Assembly (NCBI GenBank): GCA_029449235.1
Contig: JANATG010000002.1
Location: 180,001-244,000, forward strand
Direction of reading: 5' to 3'
Source of the DNA: Linnemannia schmuckeri
Lineage: Eukaryota; Mortierellomycota; Mortierellomycetes; Mortierellales; Mortierellaceae
Length of the DNA stretch: 64,000 nt
The position numbers were made by a program, and so were the translations under genes. Each line of letters starts with the position of its first letter. Positions within the stretch are counted from its first letter, which is position 1. This document shows positions 54,561 through 64,000 of the stretch, piece by piece. The notes under the pieces are model-generated. The model worked only from the letters and a program-made list of their open reading frames with translations, had not been told where the DNA came from and did not search any database.

Positions 54561-56047
54561 TTACAAGGCCCAGACACTGCCCTCGGTAGCATGGAGCTCA
54601 CTCTCATCCCCCAAAGAAACCTCCACAAGGGAATCAAAGACAGCCTTTCCAGCAATAGGCTCAACACGGGCAACATCCTCCTTGGAAATAAATTCATTTG
54701 ACTTGCGCTGGGCGAAAACCATCATACAAGCACCCGCACGAATCGAATGCTTGTTCGAAGTAGCATTTGCCTTCAATCTTGACTCCTCCTTCAAGGGCGC
54801 AACAGTCGAAGTCCTGGCCAAATGGTACAACAAGAACGTCTCCATCTCCAACGTAAGTGTCTCAGGCTCATGCTTAACCAACTCGGTAAACAGTTCCTGG
54901 TTGTTGTCGACAAAGTTCTCGTCCTGACGACCCTGCGAGGAGTAGAACGAGTCTGCAGTAGCGTTGATGCCCTTCCAGACGTGGTTGTCGCCCAACTGTG
55001 CGCTCATGTTCTTGACAAGCGTAGCGATGACTTCAGGGTCAGCATCAAACTTCTTCGAGAGAATATATGGCGATGCAGATGAAGACGAGGAATCGTCGGC
55101 AAAGTAGTCGTAGTTGCGCTGGACGAGGTAGGAAGAGGAGGGGACACAGATGTCACCGACTTTGGCGTCAGAGAGAGAACCGCAGGAGCCCAGTCGGATC
55201 ATGACCATAGGTCCATCAACCACTGCTCTGCATTCGCGCACGAAAAAGTCCATCATTGACACTCCCATTCCTAATTGGAAATATATTCATGTGAAAAAAC
55301 AATGTCAGAAACAAGCAATTCAAGTTAACCCCTTACTTTTTCTTTCCTTTATCTTCCATGGAACGATGAGAACAGATTTACGGATCAAAATAAAACAAAA
55401 AACAGTCGGGCCAACTTTTTTTCCCTTCTTTTCGTTTTGAAAAAAAAGAAGGGAAAGCAACACATAGCTGCGGACCAAACTAATACAAGCAAACAACAAC
55501 AAAAAGGCATCGACGTATCTTTCTCTCTCTTCGTCGGGACGAGAGAAAAAAAGACACGGAGCAAAATAATACAAAAGAGTCCAAGGATTGGACAAAATGG
55601 AATATAAACTTACCGATGGCAACAATGGAGACGGGGGTACCCTTATACCGGCCAGTGATGGTCAAGAACCCACGGTGCGAAGCATGACTGAACAAGTTGG
55701 GAGAAATAGTCTTGACAGAGGGGTCGGCGCCGTCGAGGGAGCGGGAGAGGACAATGGCGCGGGCGGGGTCTCCGACTGTGATGATTCTGTTGGCGAGCTC
55801 TCCACGCTTGATTCCGACGTGGCTATTAAGATGATGAGGATGAAGGTGAGTGTGAGTAGTGGGAAGGTTTGTGAGGGGTTCAATTGATCCGAGTAAAGGA
55901 CAGGGAGAGGGGAATAGAAGATTGGTATGCTCAACATACATAGTATGACGAGTGTGTGGAGAAATAATAAAAGAAAAAAAATAAAAAAGAGACTTACTAG
56001 GTGCGACCTTCGGCGTCCATAGGGAAGTTGGCGTTGGACATAGACAT
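54561..56047 (-). CDS. Uridine phosphorylase (PNP/UDP family), three exons
   Basis: Cleaves uridine with phosphate to uracil and ribose-1-phosphate in pyrimidine salvage, in the cytosol. Exons 56047-55998, 55822-55614, 55270-54561 give 322 residues, near the 310 of animal UPP1. Key segments: start MSMSNANFPMDAEGRT; YHVGIKRGELANRIITVGDP with the phosphate-binding GDP and following Arg; SHRGFLTITGRYKGTPVSIV; GMGVSMMDFFVRECR; MIRLGSCGSL (phosphate/ribose site); and LTLEMETFLLYHLAR with the Glu-Met-Glu that contacts ribose. The C-terminal helix is complete. TATAAAA on the minus strand at 56190-56184, 137 bp before the ATG, is a likely TATA box. Confidence 0.85.
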
Positions 56048-56183
56048 GTTGAGATAGAGTGTACTTTCAGGAAATGAAAAGAGGGAATGGAATGTGTTGT
56101 TTGTTGTTGATGAGGAATGGAGTGGAAGAGTGGATGGAGTGTGAAGAAAAAAAAAAAGTAAAAGACGACGAACAATTCCCGCC

Positions 56184-56190
56184 TTTTATA
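56184..56190 (-). promoter_or_regulatory. Probable TATA box of the uridine phosphorylase gene
   Basis: The minus strand reads TATAAAAGGCGGG, 137 bp upstream of the ATG at 56047. The distance implies a leader of about 100 nt. Confidence 0.45.
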
Positions 56191-56199
56191 GCCGTTCCT

Positions 56200-57080
56200 A
56201 GCACAGTCTGTGGCAGAACGACTTGTGTTGTATTTGTCCGTGGGAGTTTTGATTGAACAATGTACGCCGTTGCGCCCGCCCTTTGGAGAGAAAGAAGACT
56301 GTATGTGGGCGCATTTCATTTCTGCATTGTAACTGTGATTGTTTGTAGAGTGATGGTTGGCTGGTTGAGAGTGGAGAGTACAAAAGAGGTACTCTGGGAC
56401 ATGTATGACGCACTAGAGAAATGACCTTTCGGGATGGACACAGAAAGAGGGACATAAAATGAGAGAGAGAGACACAGGCACACAAGAGGTAGAAAACTGG
56501 GGCTTTCATTGCTTGCTGCTCAAACTGGACATGCGAAAAATGCGGGGTTGAGAAAGAAGAAAAAAGAAAATGAAAGAAGGGCAAAGGTCATGTGACAACA
56601 TAAACAACCCTTAACAATATAAGCAAAGATTTTGCTCTCTACTTTTGTCTAGTCTCTTTTTTTTTTTTTTTTTTTTTTTTTTCAGTCGCAGCTTTAGCAG
56701 GATTTTTTTTTTCATACAGGGTTTTCGCCTTTGTTTGTCTTCATTTTCTCCCTTCTGGTGACCACTTCCACCTCCACTTTGCTTCTGTACCCTTTATCCC
56801 CTTTTCACTCCCTCCTTCTCCCTTGTTCATACTTCATACTACTCGCCCCTTTCATCATCGTCATTCTCCTATCTCTCTCTAGCTATTATTATTACCCTTG
56901 ACCTTGTCGTCGTTTTGTTCGCTTCCTTCCACCCCAACCAGACCCTTCTTCCTCTTCCTTCTCTTAGCTTCTACATACACAAATACAAACTTCTCCTCTT
57001 TTTCGGCCTAATCGATCTCGTCAAAGAAACAAAACCTTCCTTCCGTCCGCATTCCAAGAGACTCTCCTCTGTTTACTTAT
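56200..57080. other. Divergent intergenic region
   Basis: Lies between uridine phosphorylase (minus) and the polyQ gene (plus). It contains a T run of about 24 (near 56659) and a CT-rich stretch (56750-57075) that serves as leader of the polyQ gene. No gene is seen. Confidence 0.5.
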
Positions 57081-57730
57081 ATGACCATCCGGACAAACAG
57101 CAACCAACACCACACCATCACCAATGGACCCAATACCGCACAACAACCTGCTGTCGCAAGTCCCAATCTAACCTCTCCCGCTGTCACTCCTGTCTCTTCT
57201 CGGCATCCCTCCCTGGCTGATTCCGAGGCCGGACATCGACACGGACATGTTCATGCACAAGGAGGACAGACAAACAGCAACCCCGCCACTGCTACTTCTA
57301 CCACAGCTCCTACTGCGGATGGAGAGACTCCAGAACAGGTCCTACTGGCGTCATTCAAGGCTGCGGCATTATCAGTGACGCAGCTCTACAAGGACTCACT
57401 TAAGAACCAGCGCGCAGAACATGCTAAAGGATACGAGGCAGCCCTCCAGGATCTTTTGGCTTTTATTACAACCCACCCTATTGTCCAGGAAAAGAAGGAC
57501 TTGGGCATGTCCGAGGATGAGATTCGACAGACGACGAGTTTGTCGATCGATGATGTCGTTCGGTTCATTTCGAGCGCTCGGGCCATGAACTGCAACTCTG
57601 CAGCTGCTGTTGCCGCTGGGAATGAGTTGCACCTTCACCAACAACAGCACCAGCACCAGCAACAGTTGCAAGCACAGCAGCAGGCGGCGCACGAACAACA
57701 ACAGCGGCAGTTGCATCAACAACAGCTTTT

Positions 57731-57785
<55 letters not shown>

Positions 57786-58334
57786 TTCCTTCAACAACAG
57801 CAACAACAGCAGACGATGGAGCAACAGCAACACCTTCAGCAACAACAGCAAATCCATCAACAACAACAGCAACAGCTCCAACATCAACAGCAGCAGCAGG
57901 CTCTTAGCAATGGAGGCGGTGGCGGAGGCGGCGACGGTGGTGGTCCCAGGTTGTCGTCATCAATTGCATCACCAAGTTCGATTTTCCCAAGTGATGCGTT
58001 TACATTCACAGCACCGATCTTCCATCCTGGACTGGGAGTTGGTCAAGCAGGGGCAGGAGGCTTCCAGAGCATCTTTCCAGGACAGGAAGGCGGGATTGGT
58101 CAACAGATGGCGGTCGACTCTCTGAAGAGACGCTATGCACTGCAGGACTTTAACATGGCTGCCAATCGGATGATGTCTGGAACCAACAATAATAGCAACA
58201 TCAGCGCGAACATGGTCAACAGTAATAGTCGCATAATGGCCAACCAGCCCCTCAACCTCAACCTCATGGACTCTTTCGGCGCCTTTCACGACCAACCTCC
58301 CTTCAAACGTGGTCGTCGACGTGAAGGCGAGTAG
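57081..58334 (+). CDS. PolyQ-rich protein resembling the HAPSTR1/TAPR1 (C16orf72) family
   Basis: 417 residues, intronless. The only ordered part is about 85-180: VLLASFKAAALSVTQLYKDS, then KGYEAALQDLLAFITTH and a helix SIDDVVRFISSARAMN. By eye this matches the animal C16orf72/HAPSTR1 helical core (FQ.AA.AVT.LYK.S ... G...G.Q..L..), a stress-response factor that works with the ubiquitin ligase HUWE1. The similarity is short, so the assignment is tentative. The rest is low complexity: a Gln/His-rich region of about 110 residues (coded partly by an uninterrupted CAG run at 57735-57780), a Gly run, and an Asn/Ser/Met-rich tail ending in a basic PFKRGRRREGE that may be a nuclear signal. A nuclear regulator is likely. 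Confidence 0.55.
57735..57780 (+). repeat. Pure CAG trinucleotide repeat, about 15 units
   Basis: Uninterrupted CAG units encoding Gln, embedded in a longer CAA/CAG-mixed tract (about 57640-57900). A pure tract like this is prone to length variation between strains. Confidence 0.9.
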
Positions 58335-59028
58335 TTCGTCGCTCTGTTGTCGAGAGATCTCCATCTGAGTCTATCCTTCCATTCCGTTCGGGATTTCTCT
58401 GCATTCTTGTCTGAGTGATATTGTCGGTTCCGTCACAGAGGAGAGAGGAGAGACCCTTGCCAGGACTGATCAGGAACCTTTTGCTCCCTCTACCATTTTT
58501 TATTTCTTTTCTCATTCATTATTTTTTGTTTCTTTCCTATGTAGATCATAATTTCGTTTCTTTCATGCTTTTTTCTATTTTCTTTGCCAGCCCCCTCTAT
58601 TGTACAACTTTGCAACATTCCAACAACAAATCACAAAGCCTCCTCCCTCTTCCCCACTCTTTTCACTTCTGTTTGCTCTCTTCCCTTTCGCTCTTGCATT
58701 ATTTGCGCTCCTTTCTTCATTTGCATTTTCAAAAACAAAACATACCAAATCCCATTGTCCTTTCTTTGCTATTTTCTTTTTTTCTTATCATATGCTTTTT
58801 CTTTGGTTACCTGGATCATGCATGTCGTTGGTCCTTCTTATCCCCATCCTTTTCCATTATTCTTTCAACCACGACGTCCCTTTCCCTTTTACTCTATGTA
58901 GCAACAAACGCTTCAAACCACAAAAAAACCCCCCTCCCATTCAATAAAAAAAAAAGTATATTTGTCTATTATCTATTGTCTATTAAATTACCTATATAAC
59001 ACACCCACACAACCATCCTCAACCCATC
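58335..59028. other. Convergent 3' region of the polyQ and HAD genes
   Basis: T/C-rich DNA with AATAAAAAAAAAAG near 58943. The 194-residue frame at 58415-58999 is hydrophobic only because of T-richness and is not supported as a gene. Confidence 0.5.
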
Positions 59029-60183
59029 TTAAGAGAACCAAGACTCAACCTCAATAGCAAGCCCATCCTCTGCATTAGTTCCAATCACCCGATCCGCCAA
59101 TCGCTTCATATCCTCATGTCCATTCCCCATACATAAACCCAACCCGGCAAACTGTAACATCTCGGCATCGTTCAACAAATCTCCAAACGCCACCACGTCC
59201 TCGCGTGCGATCCCGTGGAGTGAGCAGTAGGCAGATAGGCCAAGACCTTTGTTGACTCCTGCGGCTGAGATCTCGAGGAAGTAAGCGCCAGAGTATGTTA
59301 TCGTCAGTCCTGGGCGCTGTTGCTCGGTGGTGGTGATGGTGGTGGTTGGTGCGGTGATGAGAGTGGAGGTGGAGGTGGGGTGGGTAAGAGACGAAGGGAG
59401 GGACTCGTAAACGGCAGAGGAGGTACGGTTCCGATCAAGGGCCATCAGTTTCACGATCCCGCCTCGGCCGGGTAAGGAGCTGATGAAGGATTCGAAGGAG
59501 TCGATGCAGGTATAATCATAGTAGATGCTGTGCTTCCGTTGGGATTCCCAAGTCTTGTCGCAGACAAATGTTGTGTCTTGAGCGTATTGAGGTGTCCATT
59601 CCTCTGGGGGTTCTGAGGAGGGGGAGTAAGGGTTGAGGAAGTAGATCACCTCGCATGCGAAACCTGGTCGACCTGCCATTGTTGTTCCTGTGATTGTGGA
59701 AACCTGATTTTGCTGGTCCTGGAGAAGGTACTGGTCTGGATTAAGGAGCGACTTCTCCGGGACTAGCTCCTTAGGTGTTGAGAAGGCGCGAATCCGAGTT
59801 CGAAGAGTCTGAACCATTTGCAAAGCCTGGTCTAATGGCATAAACTGCGGGACGGAGATCTGTTTGGTACGTGGGTTGTAATTCAGGGCGCCGTTACAAC
59901 AGATCACGGCGTCTGGGAGCATCAAGCCGCCAAAGAGATCGATCACTTTTTGGATAGATCGTGGAGAACGACCGGAGGCGATCATGATCTGCATCGATTG
60001 TGTGGTGGTTGTGGAAGGGGAAGAGAGGGAGGAGGAGGGGGAGTAGGATTGGGCGAGAGATAGGGCTTTGATAGAGCGGGGGGAGATGGTGTGTTGTGGA
60101 TTGAGTAGTGTTCCATCTAGGTCTGTGACCAGAAGTTTTGGAAGGCGCTTAGAGCGGTGGAATGTGATTACCGGAGCCGGCAT
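59029..60183 (-). CDS. HAD-superfamily (Cof/IIB type) phosphatase
   Basis: 384 residues, single exon. The four HAD motifs are intact: motif I VTDLDGTLL with nucleophile Asp21 and acid/base Asp23; motif II in IMIASGRSP; the motif III Lys in AAGVNKGLGLSAYC; motif IV GDLLNDAEML at about 334-343. The large cap between motifs II and III (about 100-310) places it in the C2B/IIB (Cof) subgroup, which dephosphorylates sugar phosphates, nucleotides or phosphoglycolate-type metabolites. Two Ser/Thr-rich insertions (about 45-62 and 255-285, the latter with TTTITTTEQQ) look like disordered loops. Substrate cannot be predicted. The start at MPAPVITF is the first ATG and sits 20 residues before motif I, as is usual. 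Confidence 0.9.
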   Translation of the reverse strand: MPAPVITFHRSKRLPKLLVTDLDGTLLNPQHTISPRSIKALSLAQSYSPSSSLSSPSTTTTQSMQIMIASGRSPRSIQKVIDLFGGLMLPDAVICCNGALNYNPRTKQISVPQFMPLDQALQMVQTLRTRIRAFSTPKELVPEKSLLNPDQYLLQDQQNQVSTITGTTMAGRPGFACEVIYFLNPYSPSSEPPEEWTPQYAQDTTFVCDKTWESQRKHSIYYDYTCIDSFESFISSLPGRGGIVKLMALDRNRTSSAVYESLPSSLTHPTSTSTLITAPTTTITTTEQQRPGLTITYSGAYFLEISAAGVNKGLGLSAYCSLHGIAREDVVAFGDLLNDAEMLQFAGLGLCMGNGHEDMKRLADRVIGTNAEDGLAIEVESWFS

Positions 60184-63100
60184 TCTTGGTTATAGTTGTA
60201 GATGAATGACTAAACGATGACGAGTTGACTGTGGAAGGAGCGGATGAACGATGAGGCGTGTGATTTGTTATCGCATGTTATTCTGGATGCCAAGAATTGT
60301 TGAGGAACTCAGGAGAGATAAGATTTTTTTTAGTGGCGTCGATGTGACTGTCTCGCTGACTCCCTCGTTTGCACATGCATACAAAGCCACCCATCCATCG
60401 CAAATGACATTTGGATTTTGTTGGACAAAAGGGGAAGGAAGGGAGGACACAAGAAAAAAAAGAAAAAAAAAGGGCGGTAAAACCAGAACCAAGAAAATGG
60501 ATCGGCGGACAATCCGGTTCTGTAGAGAGACTAGCTTGCGTCTTTATATATTTTTTTGTGTCGGGACGGCGGAAGTGGTGACGCATAATTGGTTATGCCA
60601 GAGAGGCTAGACCAGTAAAGAGGGGCAGAGGGAAAGAGAAGAGGGAAAGAGAAGAGGGAAAGAGAAGCGAAAAAGAAAAGGCGAAAGGGAGAGAGGGAGG
60701 GGACCATGGTGGGTGGATTGTGGGTTGCGTTTCTTTTAGACGGAGTGAGTGGAGTGAGAAGGAGGTGCCTCTTATTTGTGTTTGTGGTGTGTAAGAAAAA
60801 GTTAATTGCGCGTAAGGGCAGAAGCGGAAAGTAGGACAAGAGGGAGGTGGAGAGAAGAGGGAAAGAGAAGGGAGAATGAAGGTGTGTGAGTGGTGCGATG
60901 GAGGGGTAGTGGTTGAGAAAAAAAAAAAAAAAAAAAAAATAAAGAAGCAAAAGAAGAACCATAAACTAAAAAGTGAATTGACGGTTACCTTTCCGAAGGG
61001 ACGTCTTCTGATTCGTCCCTTTGATTTTTATTAGTTCTTTGCTCTCTCATTCCACTGTGACAATCCCTTTCTCTTACTCTGTCTGGAAAAAAAGGGGCAA
61101 AAAAAAAAGGAACTGTCCAGATGCAGATGCAGAGGGAACGACAAAATACGGTCGCCTTGTTCGTGTGTTCGTACGATGTTACGAAAAAATAAATTGGACC
61201 AACCATCATCCAGAGATACTTGCAGCAGAAAAGCCCGATCGATGCTATTATTCTTCTCATAGGTCCAGATCTGAGGAAAAAGGCATACAGTCAGGCAGAG
61301 GGAGCGAACAAACAATTCATGAGGCATGATTGGAGTCAAAGGCAGGCACATCGAATTGAGTTGATGGTGCTTTTGCATCGCATCGCCCTTTCCCCCGATC
61401 TGAGTGTAAGAAGTATTTGCTTACGATGTTTCCCTCTTATTGAGAGCACAATGATCAGACTACAAAGTACTCCCAAAAAAGGGACTGCATTGAGTGGTGC
61501 AGAGAAAAAAGGGGAAGGAGACAGATGGTTGCCAAGGCTAGGCGGAACGATGGGGTGCTGTCCTTGGAAGAGGCATGACCATGGCTCACTGAGGACATGC
61601 GGTGCAGACATATACTGTGTACGTTCTTTTTTACACTCCTTCGTTAGGCCAGGAGAGCGGTAGCGGTGATGATGAGGTAAGTAGTGTAGAGAAAATGAGC
61701 AAGCCCCCTGAGGGGTGCTCTCTTCCCTCGAGATGGGAGCAGGATGACTCGTAAAGGAAAAAAATGACTAGGCTGGAGCCAAGACAAAGGGTGGTGAATT
61801 TGAAAAAGGGAAAAATTTTAAAAAGGAAGGTCAAGAATGGATGAGTAATTATCCAGTGCGTGAGGGGGATTGGCAATGAACGTATAAGGAGAAAAAGAAG
61901 CTAGCGGGCATGTACTGCTCTGTACATGTAAATCAGGTGGCGATCGGCAGTAAGAGACGAGAGGGAGATGATGATGGCACCAAGGGGGGCGAATGAGAAT
62001 GGACGTATGAGGAGGTAAGAAGCTAGCGACGATGTTGCCGTATATGTAAATCAGCGAGCGATCGACGGTAGGATTATGTGCTAATGCTGGCGCCGAAGGA
62101 GGAGATTGGTCCTCATGGCAGCTAGCTCATCGGAGTCAAGGAGCACCGTACTGTGCGAAGGGGGGATCTACAGAAATCGATCGGGAGACAAGACTTTTGC
62201 TTCTTTTGTGAAAGGAAGGGATAAACGTTTAAATAGCGTTGCGAGATGCAGTAAAATCTTTTTCTCTTTTTTGCATTTTTTCATTTTTTGATTGTCTGTT
62301 TGCTCTCTTCCTTTTTTTTTATTGTCGCAACACCGCAACACCTATCCATCGCATTCTCATTTTAACACATACACCGCACCTACCCACAGACACGCACTCG
62401 CTAATCCTACTTATTGCGACAAGGTAGTAACATCATATCCGCATCATTTTATTCCTCCGTTCTTCTTCTTCAACCAACCATATCGACCGAATAACCCGAC
62501 AACAGACAACAGCCAACAAACAGCAAACAAACCTTTTCCAACCGGCACATTCTTTTTTATCAGATTGGATGGTCATTCATCATCCACTGGTCATTTTTTT
62601 TATTCCTTCTCACTTCTTTTCTTTTATTCTTTTCCTCTTTTTTTCATTTCTTTTTTTTTTTCCCTCATTGTCCTGTCCCCCCTGTTTCGAAACCATCCTA
62701 GCCATTCCTGGTTAATCTTCTTTGATTTCTTTCTTTTCTCTCTTTCTCTCTCTCACACACACTTTTTTTTTCGATCTCTTTCCCTCTTTCACCTCACTCC
62801 CCTTCTCTTCCACTCATCGTTGTTGTTGTTTTCGCCGATCCTCTTCCCTCATTCCCGACCAACAACACGAACTACAGCAACGCCTCTTTCGCATTTTTTT
62901 TAGTGGCGTTTATCTCTCTCTCTCGTATCAACCTTGTGCGTACCTTACCTTCCTTTTTGTTCTTCACCTAAGGAGACCGATTGCCTTCCTTCTGAGACCA
63001 GCTGTGCACATTCACACATGCCTCCTGGCCGACAAGACAACTTTGCAGTCATCATTCCCGATACCTTGTTTCGTTTCCTCTAAACGGACGGACGACTATA

Positions 63101-63636
63101 AAAACGGACCAAGCGACGTTTTGCTTTTTCGTCGTAAAAAGCGCACGCTGGCAACTAAAATCGTAAGGCACCATGACTTGTTGCTCTCCTTTTGAATGTT
63201 GCTGAACACCCTCAAAAAGGGTCCCTTCTCTTTTTCTTTGTTTTGTTTCTGTGTGCTTTTATTGTTTGCTCTTTGACATGTATGCTTACATCCTTATCGC
63301 TTACTTATACACATATAACACACACCCATATACACACGCTCTTTCCCCCATCCATCTCCCCTTTCACCCTTTTTATTCGCGCCTCTTGCGCACATTCACA
63401 TTCACATACACATCCACGTTCACAAAAAACCATCATATCCTTGATTTACCATACTCTTCCGGTCTCATTCCTTTCTCCTCCTCTTAATCCCTTCACACTT
63501 CCTTCCTTCCATCCCCCGTCTACTCCCTACCATCTTCACCGCCTTTTCACATTTTCAAACAGAAACGGCACCTTCTTCCTCTCCTCTTCAAGATCGACAA
63601 AAACAAACTAAACACAAGCGACTGATATATCAAATC
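60184..63636. other. Long intergenic region, 3.45 kb
   Basis: No gene is supported. An A run of about 21 lies near 60919. At 61875-62080 a segment with GGAC or GAACGTAT(A/G)AGGAG, AAGAAGCTAGCG, TGTAAATCAG and GCGATCG appears twice about 110 bp apart, a diverged duplication. From about 62290 to 63636 the sequence is a long CT-rich stretch leading into the next gene. Many open frames here are only pyrimidine-rich artefacts. Confidence 0.45.
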
Positions 63637-64000
63637 ATGCCTCCTTCTGCTTCTGCATCCTCTTCGTCTACTGCTCACTCATCAACATCTCCTCGTTCTG
63701 CTCTTGCTGTTTCTGCTGCTTCCTCATCTCGACCGTCTCCTTTGTTCATACCAGAACTGTTCAGCCGCATCATTTACTTTCTCCTCTGCGACGATCATCA
63801 CCGTGCATCCCCTTCTCGACCCCTTTCTGCGCAACATCATCATTATCAACAGCATCATCAACACCAGCAACAACAGGACCAATCTAGCCCCTCTTCTCGT
63901 CGACATCCGGCGATAGTTGATAGGGATCGACTTTTCAACAACAGTGAGGAGCACGTTCGATACAAGCGACAATTACAACTACAACAACACGAACAACAAG
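63637..64000 (+). CDS. Probable F-box-like protein, 5' part only (runs off the window)
   Basis: From the ATG at 63637 the frame stays open to the window end (121 codons). The start is Ser/Ala-rich (MPPSASASSSSSTAH), then SPLFIPELFSRIIYFLL fits the first helix of an F-box (L-P-E-[LI]-x-x-x-I-x-x-x-L), followed by a His/Gln-rich disordered stretch and a basic segment. F-box proteins are substrate adaptors of SCF ubiquitin ligases. Many Mortierella-type F-box genes have this layout, with an N-terminal F-box and later LRRs, but the part that would confirm it is outside the window. The ATG follows directly after a long CT-rich leader, as in other genes here. Confidence 0.5.
   Translation, partial: MPPSASASSSSTAHSSTSPRSALAVSAASSSRPSPLFIPELFSRIIYFLLCDDHHRASPSRPLSAQHHHYQQHHQHQQQQDQSSPSSRRHPAIVDRDRLFNNSEEHVRYKRQLQLQQHEQQ

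Noticed and set aside
55480..56319. 279-residue minus-strand frame across the uridine phosphorylase intron 1 and promoter
   Set aside because: It only contains exon 2 of uridine phosphorylase by chance of open reading; the exon structure given preserves full family conservation.
58415..58999. 194-residue + strand hydrophobic frame
   Set aside because: T-rich 3' flank of the polyQ gene; hydrophobicity is a by-product of base composition.

Overview
This window is nuclear DNA of a filamentous fungus. The genes are protein-coding and interrupted by short spliceosomal introns, mostly GT-AG, with branch-site and polypyrimidine context before the acceptors. Intergenic DNA and leaders are strongly CT-rich with long homopolymer runs. 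Gene content (CotH-family surface protein, ribonuclease-inhibitor-type LRR relic, glyoxal oxidase, secreted ML protein, expanded Tc1/mariner elements) fits an early-diverging fungus, most likely Mortierellomycota (Mortierella/Linnemannia/Podila type). That assignment is inference, not proof.

Layout. (1) 1-7.4 kb: an intronless HMG-box regulator with a second degenerate HMG-like region, then a seven-exon aminoacylase-1-like M20 peptidase that uses one GC-AG intron. (2) 7.4-31.5 kb: a repeat-rich accessory island. It holds a decayed hAT element (8.83-12.77 kb) carrying a MITE and an intact Tc1-type DD34E element; a second, dead Tc1 element with TA target duplications; an IS630-type relic; an LRR pseudogene; a palindromic TA-flanked MITE; a solo LTR; and at least six degenerate fragments of the 3' end of the large-subunit rRNA gene on both strands. 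Three secreted or surface protein genes sit inside it: a double-ML-domain protein, a GPI-type CotH protein and a secreted GlcG/HbpS-like protein. (3) 31.5-64 kb: a return to ordinary gene-dense DNA with a membrane-anchored coiled-coil protein, glyoxal oxidase, mitochondrial enoyl reductase (ETR1/MECR), ribosomal protein uS15 (RPS13), an FAD monooxygenase with an 11-nt microexon, a SWI5-domain recombination protein with a very long RD/RE-rich N-terminus, uridine phosphorylase, a polyQ protein resembling the HAPSTR1 family, a HAD phosphatase and the start of a probable F-box protein that runs off the end.

The conserved genes are housekeeping or metabolic and do not form one pathway. The observations most worth following are the repeated chimeric LSU-rRNA units, the nested transposon block with a 285-bp inverted repeat across a Tc1 end, the SWI5 fusion, the microexon, and secreted genes concentrated in transposon-rich DNA. 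All exon boundaries were derived by hand from splice signals, reading phase and remembered family conservation. No alignment, search or folding program was run.
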